64,000 nucleotides of DNA. Origin: Tatumella sp. JGM118 (GTDB lineage Bacteria > Pseudomonadota > Gammaproteobacteria > Enterobacterales > Enterobacteriaceae). This document shows positions 1 through 8,829 of the stretch, piece by piece (position 1 is the first letter of the stretch; every line of letters begins with the position of its first letter). The stretch is taken from positions 124,001 through 188,000 of the forward strand of contig NZ_JAERJR010000002.1 of NCBI RefSeq assembly GCF_018257515.1, given 5' to 3'. The translations under genes and the position numbers were made by a program. The notes beneath the pieces were generated by a model. The model was given only the letters and a program-made list of their open reading frames with translations, ran no database searches and was not told the DNA's origin.

Positions 1-394
1 AGAAGATGTCACGTCCTGCGGATCCCGGCGAGAATTTGAAAGGAATGCCCAGAATAATGTCGCCGGCCCCGGACGCTTGCTCTGTAAAGGGGGTGTTCAT
101 CTCGGCACGAACCAGCGGTACGATAATCTGTGGTTCAATACTGAGATTATCCTGCGGACGAAAGCCATGAATAAACCTCAGTAATGTCGCTTCCGTCTGC
201 AACCGGTTTTCACCGGGGACTTTTTTCCCTTGTGAATATAACGCATCACTGTGGGACGTCTGAAAATAGGCCAGCATCAGGCTTTTATTCGCCGGCAGCA
301 TTTCATAATCGCCCGGTGAAAATTCAAGCGCGGCTGCCGGGAAACAGAACGGTAGTGTCAGACCGCCGGCAATCAGTGCGCCTGTTCGTTTCAT
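1..394 (-). CDS. MetA/SphA-like phenol-degradation family protein (3' end outside window)
   Basis: This minus-strand gene starts at 394 and runs off the left edge, so only about 131 N-terminal residues are visible. A GGGAG ribosome site precedes the ATG. The first 20 or so residues look like a Sec signal peptide (MKRTGALIAGG...PAAALEF). The mature start, with FSPGDYE, an LMLAYFQ segment and a later IEPQIIVPL strand, resembles the 'MetA-pathway of phenol degradation' outer-membrane-like family (Pfam Phenol_MetA_deg). Family function is poorly defined; a beta-barrel channel for hydrophobic substrates is usually supposed. Its ATG overlaps the stop of the decayed frame upstream (ATGA), which suggests translational coupling in the past. 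The family call rests on remembered motif style, not on a search. Confidence 0.6.
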   Translation of the reverse strand, partial: MKRTGALIAGGLTLPFCFPAAALEFSPGDYEMLPANKSLMLAYFQTSHSDALYSQGKKVPGENRLQTEATLLRFIHGFRPQDNLSIEPQIIVPLVRAEMNTPFTEQASGAGDIILGIPFKFSPGSAGRDIF

Positions 395-790
395 AATGTT
401 CTCCCGTCAGGTTGTCTCAGCAGGCCGGTATCCGGATGACAGTTGATATATTCAAAGTGTTGGGCACTGGCGGGCACCACGATAATTTCGTGCCATAAAC
501 GAAGGGCAACCTTAAAATTCAGCGCCTGTACGTACTCGGGGGCTGCCCGGCAGCAGCCGTGTTTTTGTCTGCAGGGCTGCCGCAAAAGCAGGGCCACCGT
601 TGTCATCTGCTTCTTTCTGGCTGACGGGATACCCCGGGGGATTGCCTGCCAGGGGAACAGGGCAGCCAGCCCCGGCATATCGGTGAAAAAGCATTGTGAC
701 AGAACGGGCACTGTTTGCCGGAAAGGTGCACCGCGTCTTATCGAAACACCCGGGCCCGGCGGCGGTGTCCGGCCTGTGAAAGATAGTGAA
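391..790 (-). pseudogene. Probable frameshifted gene remnant upstream of the MetA-like gene
   Basis: Two minus-strand frames look coding in succession. From about 790 down to about 545 one frame reads naturally (for example NPPGYPVSQKEADDNGG near 640-600). From about 540 the neighbouring frame continues with EYVQALNFKVALRLW and WHEIIVVPASAQ, and ends in a TGA that overlaps the ATG of the next gene. This pattern fits one gene with a single frameshift around 540-550. A clean start codon with a ribosome site was not found. I do not recognise the family. A sequencing error or pure chance are the alternatives. Confidence 0.35.
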
Positions 791-815
791 GGGGGGGATT
801 TGCCGGACGTTCCGG

Positions 816-1505
816 TTATGAGTAATACCAGCGGATGGCTTTTTTAATTAACTCCTCCGTGGTATCGATATATTTCTCAGGCTGCTTTCGGCTCAGGTCA
901 TGGAGGATAAGCGGTATTTCTGTGCAGCCCATAATAAAATGTTTAGCCCCTGAATCTTCCAGTTTCACCAGGCAGGGGAGCAGGGTTTTATAAGCCAGTT
1001 CACTGTTGCCAGATTTATAAAGCAGGATGCTTTTCATTATTTCATCCTGGTCTTTTTCGTCCGGAAGTAAATAAGTTGCTGCGGATTTCGCCAGTTTATT
1101 CTGATAAAGCCGCGTGCGGATAGTGGCTGTCGTGGCTAATATAGCAACCGGCTGTTTATCTTCTGATATAATACGCTCGCAAGTGGATTCTATAATGCTG
1201 ATAAACGGAATTCCGCTGTGTTTTTTAAGCGCATCATACCAGTAATGTGCTGTATTACAGGGCATGATAATACAGGAGGCTCCTGCTTCTTTTAATATAT
1301 TCAGTGAATTGAGCATCGCCGGTAAAGGCGAGACTCCCGAATGAATAATATTTTCTGTCCGGTCCGGAATGTCCGGCAAAGAGGCGACAATCACAGGGAT
1401 ATGTTCCTGATCTTTTCCGGCAGGTGTCCTGGCAACCAGTTTTTCAAACGCATCCGCGGTTGCCCCCGGTCCCATTCCTCCGAGAATACCGATAATCTTT
1501 TTCAT
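816..1505 (-). CDS. Aspartate/glutamate racemase family protein (YgeA/RacX-like)
   Basis: A 229-residue cytoplasmic enzyme of the cofactor-independent Asp/Glu racemase superfamily, the usual length for the RacX/YgeA branch. The N-terminal GILGGMGPGAT loop binds the substrate carboxylate. The two catalytic cysteines are present: Cys83 in MPCNTAHYW and Cys194 in MGCTEIPL, so proton abstraction from both faces should be possible. The start at 1505 has a GAGG site 8 nt upstream. Some YgeA/RacX proteins act on amino acids other than Asp, so the exact D-amino acid is open. It is divergent from the LysR gene at 1622 (about 116 bp between them), and a DctA/GltP-type symporter follows that regulator. 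The trio may handle an acidic amino acid. Confidence 0.85.
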   Translation of the reverse strand: MKKIIGILGGMGPGATADAFEKLVARTPAGKDQEHIPVIVASLPDIPDRTENIIHSGVSPLPAMLNSLNILKEAGASCIIMPCNTAHYWYDALKKHSGIPFISIIESTCERIISEDKQPVAILATTATIRTRLYQNKLAKSAATYLLPDEKDQDEIMKSILLYKSGNSELAYKTLLPCLVKLEDSGAKHFIMGCTEIPLILHDLSRKQPEKYIDTTEELIKKAIRWYYS

Positions 1506-1621
1506 TACGACTGCCTCAAATAAAAAGGATCATGTCATAATTTTTCCGGGACGTAATTGCAGACTTTAAAAGCCTCATGCTAAAATTGCATAGTGAATAT
1601 AACCCCGTCCGGAGTAAACAG

Positions 1622-2512
1622 ATGTTAGGCAATATTGAAATTAAATGGATTTACGATATTCTTGCCCTTGAGGAACTCCGTAGTTTTACACTGGCCTCGG
1701 AACGCAGAAATATTTCTCAGTCCTCTTTCAGCCGGAGAGTACAGGCGCTGGAATCGGCCGTCGGATTTGAAATATTCAACCGGGGCTCGACGCCGCTATT
1801 GCTGACCTCTGAAGGGAAGAACTTCATTGTTTATGCCAGGAACCTTATCGATGATATGGATTTCCAGATCAATAATATCAAAGGTGTGAATAATATTAAG
1901 CAGAGGATCAATATTGCCGCCGCGCATTCTCTGGCGGTATTTGTCCTGCCTGAGTTTATCTCGGAATTTTCGGGAAAAAACGACAATATCTTCTTTGTTG
2001 AATCTATCAATGTGGATGAGGCGGTCTACAATCTGAAAGAGGGGCGTTGTGACTTTATTCTCTCTTTTTCCAATGAAGAACTGATGTCGTTCCCTTTTCT
2101 TCACCATGAAGTTTTCCAGACCCAATTGCATCTGGTTTCTCCCTGCCATAAAAACGGTGAACCAGTCTACAACGTTAGTGATGAAAATATTCCGTTAATG
2201 AAATATGCGGATGAAAGTTATATGGGCCGTCAGGTCAATCAGTTACTGACCCGGGAATCAGCGCTGTCATTTTCTCTTTCCTTTGTATCTTCCATGAGTG
2301 ACGTTCTGAAAATGATGATTATGAAAGGCAATGGCGTTGGCTGGTTACCGGATTATTCTATCGCTCAGGAACTGGAATCCGGAAGTTTGTCCGTCATGGA
2401 TCCTTCATTGTCCATCAGAATGAGCGTTTATATTTACCGGACCAGTGGCCGGTTAAACCTTTCGTCAGAACGCTTCTGGCAACAAATGAAATCCCGGATT
2501 TCATTGTGCTGA
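1622..2512 (+). CDS. LysR-type regulator, HypT/YjiE-like subgroup
   Basis: A 296-residue LysR-type transcription factor. The N-terminal winged helix-turn-helix is clear (ISQSSFSRRVQALES, then FNRGSTPLLLT), followed by a substrate-binding domain. Segments such as NIEIKWIYDIL, AAHSLAVFVLP, SINVDEAV, SYMGRQVNQLLTR and GVGWLPDYSI match E. coli YjiE/HypT position by position as I remember it; that protein responds to hypochlorite through methionine oxidation. An in-frame ATG at 1577 exists, but the ATG at 1622 has a GGAG site about 8 nt upstream and gives the normal LysR N-terminus. It is divergent from the racemase and convergent with the symporter. Whether it senses an oxidant or an amino acid cannot be read from the sequence. 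Confidence 0.85.
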   Translation: MLGNIEIKWIYDILALEELRSFTLASERRNISQSSFSRRVQALESAVGFEIFNRGSTPLLLTSEGKNFIVYARNLIDDMDFQINNIKGVNNIKQRINIAAAHSLAVFVLPEFISEFSGKNDNIFFVESINVDEAVYNLKEGRCDFILSFSNEELMSFPFLHHEVFQTQLHLVSPCHKNGEPVYNVSDENIPLMKYADESYMGRQVNQLLTRESALSFSLSFVSSMSDVLKMMIMKGNGVGWLPDYSIAQELESGSLSVMDPSLSIRMSVYIYRTSGRLNLSSERFWQQMKSRISLC

Positions 2513-2610
2513 TAGCGGGTGAAAAATTTATCCGCAGTTAGCGCGCCGCCCGAAATATCCGGGTCTGCCGGGGAGCATCTGTGGCTGATACTGCAACCTG
2601 CCATGTCAGT

Positions 2611-2648
2611 TGCCCGTCTGTCATTCCTGATGAAATAACAGACGGGCA
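2611..2648. terminator. Hairpin between convergent LysR and symporter genes
   Basis: TGCCCGTCTGT pairs perfectly with ACAGACGGGCA across a 16-nt loop. It lies between two converging genes, so it could end transcription from either side. No strong T-tract follows, so it may instead be a 3'-end stabiliser. Confidence 0.5.
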
Positions 2649-2698
2649 CGACCTACTCTGACCAGGCATTGCCGGAAGGATGTTTACCCTGGCAGGAA

Positions 2699-3946
2699 TT
2701 ACCGGACAGTATTTTTGGTTTTTTTTCTGTCTTCCAGTTTGGCAATCACGGCTGCTGAAATACTGTTGCCGACCACGTTTGTCGCTGTTCTTCCCATATC
2801 AAGGAACTGGTCGATTCCGAGGATTAATAAAATACCGGACTCCGGTAAATTAAACATGGGTAGCGTTGCGGCAACCACAACGACCGATGCACGTGCCACT
2901 CCTGCCATGCCTTTACTGGTCACCATCAGGGTTAACAGAATAAGCACCTGTTCAGTAAAGCTCAGCGGGATGTTATAGGCCTGAGCAATAAACAACACGG
3001 CAAATGCCTGATACATCATTGAACCATCGAGGTTAAAAGAGTATCCCAACGGTAATACAAAACTGGATACTTTTTTAGGTACGCCGAATTTAGTCAGTGC
3101 ATCCATTGTCTTCGGATAGGCTGATTCGCTACTGGCGGTAGCAAAAGCCAGTGCCGTGGGCTCGTAAATCAGTTTTCCCAGCGTAAATACCGGTTTTCCC
3201 AGGAATAAATACCCTACGGCAAACAAACATGCCCAGAGTACAACCAGCCCCAGATAGAACAGACCAATTAATTTCCCGTAGTCATAAATCAGTCCCAGAC
3301 CTTCAACCGTAATGGCAGCAGCAATGGCTGAGAAAACGGCAAACGGGGTGAACTTCATCACATATTCGGTCACACGAAACATAATTCGCGTCAGGTCTTC
3401 GATAAACACAATTATCGGATGGTTACCGTCTTTACTGATAAAGGAAAGTGCAGAACCAAAAAAGACAGAAAATACCAGGATCTGAATAATATCATTATTC
3501 GCCATCGCCCCGGCGAAGCTGGTTGGAAATATCTGGCTGATAAACGCTTTCAGTGAAAAGGCAGAGGTACTCAGGCCAGTGGCTACATCGGTATGGGGAA
3601 TAACCATATTCAGGCCGACACCGGGCTTAAAAATATTGACCAGTGACATACCAATAAATAGTGAAATAATCGCAGCAGAAATAAACCAGGTCATGGCCTT
3701 CAGTGCAATACTGCCCACAGAAGAAGACCCTTTCATGGAAACAATACCTGAGACGATTGTTGCAAAGACCAGTGGCGCAATGATCATTTTAATCAGTTTC
3801 AGAAAAACATCGGTAATAATGCTGAAATAAGAAGCTATCTCTTTGGCATTGCCCGGCGAAGAAGCATAGTGATGACACCCCCAGCCTGTCACTATTCCGA
3901 GCCCGATCGCGAAGAGTATCTGTTTCATCAGGTTATTTCTGCTCAT
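2699..3946 (-). CDS. Dicarboxylate/amino acid:cation symporter (DctA/GltP family)
   Basis: About 415 residues with the full set of DAACS signatures: the serine-rich re-entrant loop (ASSESAYPKTMDAL), the GYSFNLDGSMMYQ stretch that replaces the usual NMDGT region, the TSKGMAGVARAS loop and the late GRTATNVVGN segment with its cation/substrate Asp-Arg pair. The protein imports acidic substrates (C4-dicarboxylates, aspartate or glutamate) with H+ or Na+ through the inner membrane. The SSESA loop leans towards the DctA side, but substrate is not settled. A GTG at 3985 is in frame; the ATG at 3946 is preferred because AGAGG lies 9 nt upstream of it. It follows the LysR gene tail to tail. Confidence 0.88.
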   Translation of the reverse strand: MSRNNLMKQILFAIGLGIVTGWGCHHYASSPGNAKEIASYFSIITDVFLKLIKMIIAPLVFATIVSGIVSMKGSSSVGSIALKAMTWFISAAIISLFIGMSLVNIFKPGVGLNMVIPHTDVATGLSTSAFSLKAFISQIFPTSFAGAMANNDIIQILVFSVFFGSALSFISKDGNHPIIVFIEDLTRIMFRVTEYVMKFTPFAVFSAIAAAITVEGLGLIYDYGKLIGLFYLGLVVLWACLFAVGYLFLGKPVFTLGKLIYEPTALAFATASSESAYPKTMDALTKFGVPKKVSSFVLPLGYSFNLDGSMMYQAFAVLFIAQAYNIPLSFTEQVLILLTLMVTSKGMAGVARASVVVVAATLPMFNLPESGILLILGIDQFLDMGRTATNVVGNSISAAVIAKLEDRKKTKNTVR

Positions 3947-4555
3947 CTCAAAAGACCTCTGTATTGTAAGGATGATTTCGTTCACCTCCGGTGCGGATTA
4001 CCGGTTCGGGTAAAAGAGTCTTCTGACAATATTCCCTTTTTCGCAGAGCATGAGAAATGCAAATGGGCGCATCGTCATGCAAAAAATGCATAACGGCACG
4101 TTTATGTACGTAATTGTTTTTAGGTATGATTTTCCCGATACCCATCTGGTTCCCTTATAGATGTTTTGCCTGCGTATGCATCCGCAGTCTGCCGATTGTT
4201 CTCTCAGTCAGCGAAACCGGGTCATATTCGCGTGTGGCAGGGGCGGGGCAAGCGATATTACTCCGCCGGAGAAATGATGCCTGTTGCACATTTTCAGAGG
4301 AAATAGCCCTGCAAAATCTGCTATAACTGGCCGAAAAATGTACCAGTAACAGGCGGGAAAAGCGGTTGAATCGGGGCTGCCGGTGGGGGGGAGAAAGTGG
4401 CGGATCTCTCCCGGCGGCGATGTTTTTGAACGAAGGAGGGCGGAAATCCCCGTCCAGAGTCAGACTGCAGGGCAGAAAAAGCAGGAATAATGGTATTATC
4501 GTCAGCAGCGGCTGCAGGCAGTCGCCGATATCCACTCTTACCCCGGGAACAGATT
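3947..4555. other. Intergenic region, no gene recognised
   Basis: About 600 bp between the symporter start and ymjA. It must hold the promoter of the leftward symporter and of ymjA. Short frames on both strands have no ribosome site or protein-like composition. Nothing else was recognised. Confidence 0.5.
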
Positions 4556-4801
4556 ATGAATAACGACGTATCGCTTAAATATTATGACATCGTGGATGAG
4601 TACGCGACAGAGACCGAAAAAGCTGTTGCCGAAAATGAGCGTGATGCACTGGCACATTATTTTCAGTTGCTGATCACCCGTCTGAATGACAATGAAGAAA
4701 TCAGTGAACAAGCCCAGCAAGAGATGGCCCGGGAAGCAGGCATCGCCGAAGAGCGAATCGATGATGTCGCAGATTTCCTCAATCGCTGGGGCAATGAGTA
4801 A
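4556..4801 (+). CDS. ymjA: YmjA family protein (DUF2543)
   Basis: 81 residues, acidic and helical. It reads along E. coli YmjA almost residue for residue (start [35 protein letters not shown], end [10 protein letters not shown]). The longer frame back to 4490 was rejected because homology begins at the ATG at 4556. YmjA is a conserved enterobacterial protein without an assigned biochemical role; no signal peptide or membrane segment is seen, so it should be cytoplasmic. It stands alone with over 300 bp on both sides. Confidence 0.85.
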   Translation: MNNDVSLKYYDIVDEYATETEKAVAENERDALAHYFQLLITRLNDNEEISEQAQQEMAREAGIAEERIDDVADFLNRWGNE

Positions 4802-5106
4802 TCACTGTCTGCATAGCGGTTAAGCCGCGGGGGGTGACCTCCGCAATCCCTGGCCTGTCCTTACCAGGTATGGGCTGAGCCAGGCTATCCTGTCTTCTGT
4901 TGCGGGAGATCCCGGCGGGCTAATAGCTGTTTTGATGCAGCCAGGGTGAAGAGGATGCTGATTGACGGTGCATTTTCCCTAAAAATCACCGCTTACCGCC
5001 GATTTTCGTGGTACAGACGCCAAAGACGTGGTCATTAGCGGCATTGTATTTTACACTGCGCGCTACGAAACTGAGTAGACAGAAGATTAAGCAGGTACTG
5101 ACAGCG
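4802..5106. other. Leader region upstream of the cold-shock-domain gene
   Basis: 305 bp without a gene. Cold-shock genes often carry long structured 5' leaders, and this stretch holds short inverted repeats (for example GCCTGTCC...GGCTGAGCC around 4851-4885), but no known thermosensor motif was identified. Confidence 0.3.
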
Positions 5107-5583
5107 ATGAACGGAACGATCACAACATGGTTCAAAGATAAAGGTTTTGGATTTATCAAAGATGAGAATGGCGATAACCGCTATTTTCATGTGATTAAAG
5201 TCGCTAATCCTGATTTGATCAAAAAGGATGCGTCGGTAACTTTTGAGCCGACCACCAATAATAAAGGCCTGTCCGCGTATGCGGTGAAGGTGCTGCCGCC
5301 AAGCCAGTACCTTTATATTGCCGGTGAGCGGGTGAAACTGACGTCGATTCGCTCCTTTGTCGTTTATAACGAAGAAGTGCCTGCCGATGCTCCGCTGGAT
5401 AAAGAAAAAAATGTCCTTTCTGTGGGCGCACTGCTGAGTAATATCCGGCCGAAATCTGATATCAAGCCAGGTGAAATGCGTTCACTGAAAAAGCTGGCGA
5501 TCACCACCTTCCAGGGAAGCACATTGATCTTCTCGGAAGATGAAATCGATATCGATTACACCGTTAAACTGCTTAAAGTCTGA
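5107..5583 (+). CDS. Cold-shock-domain protein with extended C-terminal region
   Basis: 158 residues. The first 65 form a cold-shock domain: MNGTITTWFKDKGFGFIK carries the RNP1-type KGFGFI and NRYFHVIKV the RNP2-like strand, so it should bind single-stranded nucleic acid. Unlike CspA (about 70 residues) it continues for about 90 residues (YLYIAGERVKLTSIRSF..., ending DIDYTVKLLKV), a region I cannot assign. That part is predicted mainly beta and carries no membrane helix. A frame start at 5008 exists, but homology to cold-shock domains begins at the ATG at 5107. It is a single-gene unit. Confidence 0.75.
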   Translation: MNGTITTWFKDKGFGFIKDENGDNRYFHVIKVANPDLIKKDASVTFEPTTNNKGLSAYAVKVLPPSQYLYIAGERVKLTSIRSFVVYNEEVPADAPLDKEKNVLSVGALLSNIRPKSDIKPGEMRSLKKLAITTFQGSTLIFSEDEIDIDYTVKLLKV

Positions 5584-6019
5584 TACGGACCTCCCGGTGT
5601 TGACCTTTGACGGCCGCACCGGGGGCGCTGAATCACAACCCGCCGCAGGATGCCACCTCTGTCCGCCGCGGCAGGGGCATTACGTTTATTCTGCGCTGAC
5701 AAGGTGAAATCTGCAGGGAAAACTATCTCCTGTCACGCTTGCCTGGCAGCAACCGATTGATATTTTCCTGCCTGACTGCCTGACTGCCTGACTGCCTGAC
5801 TGCCTGACTGCCTGACTGCCTGACTGCCTGACTGCCTGACTGCCTGCCAGGTTTAACCGATGGTCTGAACCGGACGGCGGTGTTTCTGTTCTGAAAGGTC
5901 TGAGTCAGGTCCGTAAATAACTGCGGCCCGTGAGGCCCTGATGACCGGTACAGGTTTTCTGCAGGCAGGGTGCAGGCGGGTCTGCGGGAAGCTTTGTTGC
6001 CAGGGGCAGGCTTCCGCCG
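5584..6019. other. Intergenic region with octamer tandem repeat
   Basis: 436 bp between converging genes. Apart from the octamer array at 5771-5842 no gene, RNA or clear terminator was found. Confidence 0.5.
5771..5842. repeat. 8-bp tandem repeat, nine copies of CCTGACTG
   Basis: Nine perfect consecutive copies of CCTGACTG, followed by a diverged CCTGCCAG. The array is intergenic, between the 3' ends of the cold-shock-domain gene and the pseudouridine synthase gene. Perfect copies imply recent slippage, and copy number should vary between strains. Confidence 0.95.
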
Positions 6020-6718
6020 TCAGAAGGGAGCGGGACAGTGGATCTGCAGAGGGGTGCCATTATCCGGGTGAATAATATTCAGGCCACTGGCGTGCAGCAT
6101 CATTCGCGGGACATTTTCGGTGCCCGGCAGCTCTTTTCCTCCGTACAGATCACATCCCAGAATAGGATACCCTGCGGACTGACAGTGAATGCGTAGCTGA
6201 TGTGTTCGCCCGGTTTCAGGCAACAGATCGACACGGGTCACCGGCACCCCTTGCTCCGGTGACAGTGGATAAGTAAACCGTCCGGTCACCCGGTAACGGG
6301 AGCGGGCAGGTTTGCCATGCACTTCACACAGCGTCATACGCGGAAACTGTGCCGGATCTTTTGCAATCGCGGCGGTGATCACGCCTTCATCCTCCGGCAG
6401 ATGGCCGCAGAGCAGTGCCGTATAGCTTTTACTGACAGTACGTTCACTGAACTGCCGGCAGAGGGCCGCATTAATACGTTTATTACGTGCCACCACCATA
6501 ATACCGGACGTCCCGAAATCCAGCCGGTGTACCAGCGTGCAGCCGGGAAACTGCTGTACCAGCCGGTAATGCACCGAATCATAGTTTTCCGGGTTTTTGC
6601 CGGACAGACTCAGCAACCCTGCGGGTTTATTGATCATCACCATCTGCTCATCCTGCCAGAGGATCTCAATCTCATCCGGGCATGGCGGGGCAATAAAAGT
6701 ATCAGTAATTTCAGTCAT
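6020..6718 (-). CDS. RluA-family RNA pseudouridine synthase
   Basis: 232 residues. The catalytic motif HRLDFGTSG (Asp in HRLD) is near residue 66, preceded by MVMINKPAGLLS, the conserved motif I of the family, and followed by the ETGRTHQLRIH motif and a terminal LHA-containing strand. It converts specific uridines in rRNA or tRNA to pseudouridine. Its length and layout are closest to RluA (about 219 residues), but the motif II loop (FGTSG rather than MATSG) differs from E. coli RluA, so it may be a paralogue with another target. No S4 domain is present. The gene is monocistronic and leftward. Confidence 0.85.
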   Translation of the reverse strand: MTEITDTFIAPPCPDEIEILWQDEQMVMINKPAGLLSLSGKNPENYDSVHYRLVQQFPGCTLVHRLDFGTSGIMVVARNKRINAALCRQFSERTVSKSYTALLCGHLPEDEGVITAAIAKDPAQFPRMTLCEVHGKPARSRYRVTGRFTYPLSPEQGVPVTRVDLLPETGRTHQLRIHCQSAGYPILGCDLYGGKELPGTENVPRMMLHASGLNIIHPDNGTPLQIHCPAPF

Positions 6719-6933
6719 CGGATCACCGGAAAAATCATCGGGGACGGAGTGTAACCAATTTTACAGAGTCAGGCGACTAATCCTCTTTTTCGGCCGTCGA
6801 ACGGCAGAGACAGACCGGGCCTCAATGCAGCAAGATCATCGAATTACCGGAAATGCTAATGACTTCTATTGATTTGTCTTTCCCCTGCCAATCATCGATA
6901 TTTTACTGAATATTATTCTCTCTGACAGGCGAT

Positions 6934-7902
6934 ATGGCAGATAAAAAGACGGTGTATCTGAACCTCCGGCAGCAGGTCTGGGTTAAACAACAACAGGAAC
7001 GCTGGCTGTGGCGCAGTGAGCTTCCGACCTGGGGACTGATAGTCGCTATCTATGCGGGCTGGTTCGGGGTGTTTGCCCTGCACAAGACGCTGGGACTGTT
7101 ACTTACCACACTTATTCTGATCTGGTTCACGGCCTGGTATATGTCATTACAACATGAACTGATCCATGGCCATCCCACCCGGTATCGCTGGCTTAACCAG
7201 TTATTCGGGCTAACGCCACTGACAGTGTGGTTTCCCTATGGGTTATACCGCGATTCCCATCTGGCTCATCATCGTAATGAATCGCTGACCCATCCCGGGA
7301 CTGATCCGGAAACCTATTATTTTTCTGCCGGGGCGTGGCAACAATTTGGTCCTGTACAGCGGGCGCTTATCCGCCTGCGGAATACCTTTCCCGGCCGGTT
7401 ACTGATCGGCCCGTTAATCGATATTGCCCGCACACTAAAACAGCTGTTATCCGATATCTGCGGCTTACGTTTCCGCGCGCTGGGGATGTGGGCGGTACAT
7501 GGCAGCCTGTTACTGTTGGTGTTTCACTGGGTCAGGTTGCATGATTTTTCGGTGATCTATTATTTACTGGCGGTCACATATCCGGCGCTGGCACTTACTA
7601 AAGTTCGGTCGTTCTTTGAACATCGTGCTGCCGACGATCCGGCCGCACGCTCAGTCATTAATGAAGCGGGCGTGGTCTGGCGATTACTCTTTCTTAATCT
7701 GAACTATCATTCGGTACATCATGATCTGCCAGGAGTGCCCTGGTATGGGTTACGAAAACTTTACCAGCGGGACCGGGAAAATTATCAGCATAAGAACCAG
7801 GGGTTTGTGGTCGCCGGGTATCGTCAATGGTGTAAACACTATCTGCGTCAGCGGGTGAATGTTGAAGTCCATCCGGCAGAGCAGGGAGGGGAGCATGATT
7901 AG
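6934..7902 (+). CDS. Membrane fatty acid desaturase family protein
   Basis: 322 residues. The three histidine boxes of membrane di-iron desaturases/hydroxylases are present: HELIHGHP (about residues 75-82), HLAHHR (about 110-115) and NYHSVHHDLP (about 259-268). Two hydrophobic hairpins precede boxes 1 and 3 (LIVAIYAGWFGVFAL, TTLILIWFTAWY; LLLLVFHWV, YYLLAVTYPALAL). This architecture inserts a double bond or hydroxyl in an acyl chain or carotenoid-like substrate using O2; the substrate is unknown. RBS AGGCGAT precedes the ATG. Its last 8 bases overlap the start of the PhnD-like gene, so the two are almost certainly co-translated. Confidence 0.85.
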   Translation: MADKKTVYLNLRQQVWVKQQQERWLWRSELPTWGLIVAIYAGWFGVFALHKTLGLLLTTLILIWFTAWYMSLQHELIHGHPTRYRWLNQLFGLTPLTVWFPYGLYRDSHLAHHRNESLTHPGTDPETYYFSAGAWQQFGPVQRALIRLRNTFPGRLLIGPLIDIARTLKQLLSDICGLRFRALGMWAVHGSLLLLVFHWVRLHDFSVIYYLLAVTYPALALTKVRSFFEHRAADDPAARSVINEAGVVWRLLFLNLNYHSVHHDLPGVPWYGLRKLYQRDRENYQHKNQGFVVAGYRQWCKHYLRQRVNVEVHPAEQGGEHD

Positions 7903-8650
7903 TCTGCCCATGTATGACGTCTGGCCGGAAGATACGCAGTCACTGACGCGTGAAATCCAGCACCGGTTGCGGCTGCAGGGGTTTGCGGATAACGAGACAC
8001 GGCGCGTCCGGCCCGGGGATCTGCTGGCGCACTGGCAGTCCGGCAGGCTGTTACTTTCTCAGGCCTGTGGTTACCCGCTGGTGACGCGGCTGCGCAGTGT
8101 CCGTACCGTTGGCTGCTTTCATTATACGGCTGCCGGCTGCCACGGCCCGCAGTACCGTAGCTATTTTGTGGCCAGACTGGCTGACCGGCACAAAACGCCG
8201 GAAGATTTTGCCGGACAACGGCTGGTCTGTAATGCGCCGGACTCACAGTCCGGCTATAACGTGTGGGTCAGCCGGTTAACGGCGGAAAAACCGCTGACCG
8301 GCTTTTTCTCCGCGGTCAGCTTCAGCGGCGGCCACCGCCATTCCTTACAGGCAGTCCGGCGTCAGTCCGCCGATATTACCGCCATCGATTGTGTGTCGCT
8401 GGCTTTGCTGAAACGGCATTTTCCGCAGGAATCAGAAGGGCTGGTGATCGTCGGCGAATCCCCGTTGACCCCGGGGTTACCGCTAATCACTGCCGGCAAT
8501 ACGTCAGATCAGCAACTGGTCCTCTTAAGAACAACGCTACAGGCAATAGTCAGTGACCCGTCCTGCCGGCCACTGTGTGATCGTCTGCTGATTCAGGGCT
8601 TCAGCGCTATCGAACGGCAGGCGTATCCGGCGGTCCCGGGGGCGATTTAA
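7895..8650 (+). CDS. PhnD-like (phosphonate/phosphate) binding-protein fold, no signal peptide
   Basis: 251 residues beginning at the ATG that overlaps the desaturase stop, with GGGAGGGG just upstream. The layout is that of the PhnD/SsuA-type type II periplasmic binding fold: a PMYDVWPE start, CGYPLVTRL, YRSYFVARL, the hinge FAGQRLVCNAPDSQSGYN and SADITAIDCVS. There is no signal peptide or lipobox, and no ABC permease or ATPase beside it, so it is unlikely to serve transport in the usual way. It may act in the cytoplasm as a sensor or a helper of the desaturase; that is inference. The frame opens at 7859, but the 7895 start has the ribosome site. Confidence 0.7.
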   Translation: MISLPMYDVWPEDTQSLTREIQHRLRLQGFADNETRRVRPGDLLAHWQSGRLLLSQACGYPLVTRLRSVRTVGCFHYTAAGCHGPQYRSYFVARLADRHKTPEDFAGQRLVCNAPDSQSGYNVWVSRLTAEKPLTGFFSAVSFSGGHRHSLQAVRRQSADITAIDCVSLALLKRHFPQESEGLVIVGESPLTPGLPLITAGNTSDQQLVLLRTTLQAIVSDPSCRPLCDRLLIQGFSAIERQAYPAVPGAI

Positions 8651-8829
8651 CCGCGGCGGAGTTTAACGGATGGTGGCTCAGGGGAAGGGGCATCGTTGTC
8701 CGTGAACATTGCCGGTACGCCGTGCTGGGAGGCCCGACATTTCTGCCGCCCCCGGAGAAGCAGATATAGGCCACCGCGTCCCCGTGATGGTGGCCGGGAA
8801 GACGGGCAGCGTGACCGCTGCCCTGGCGT

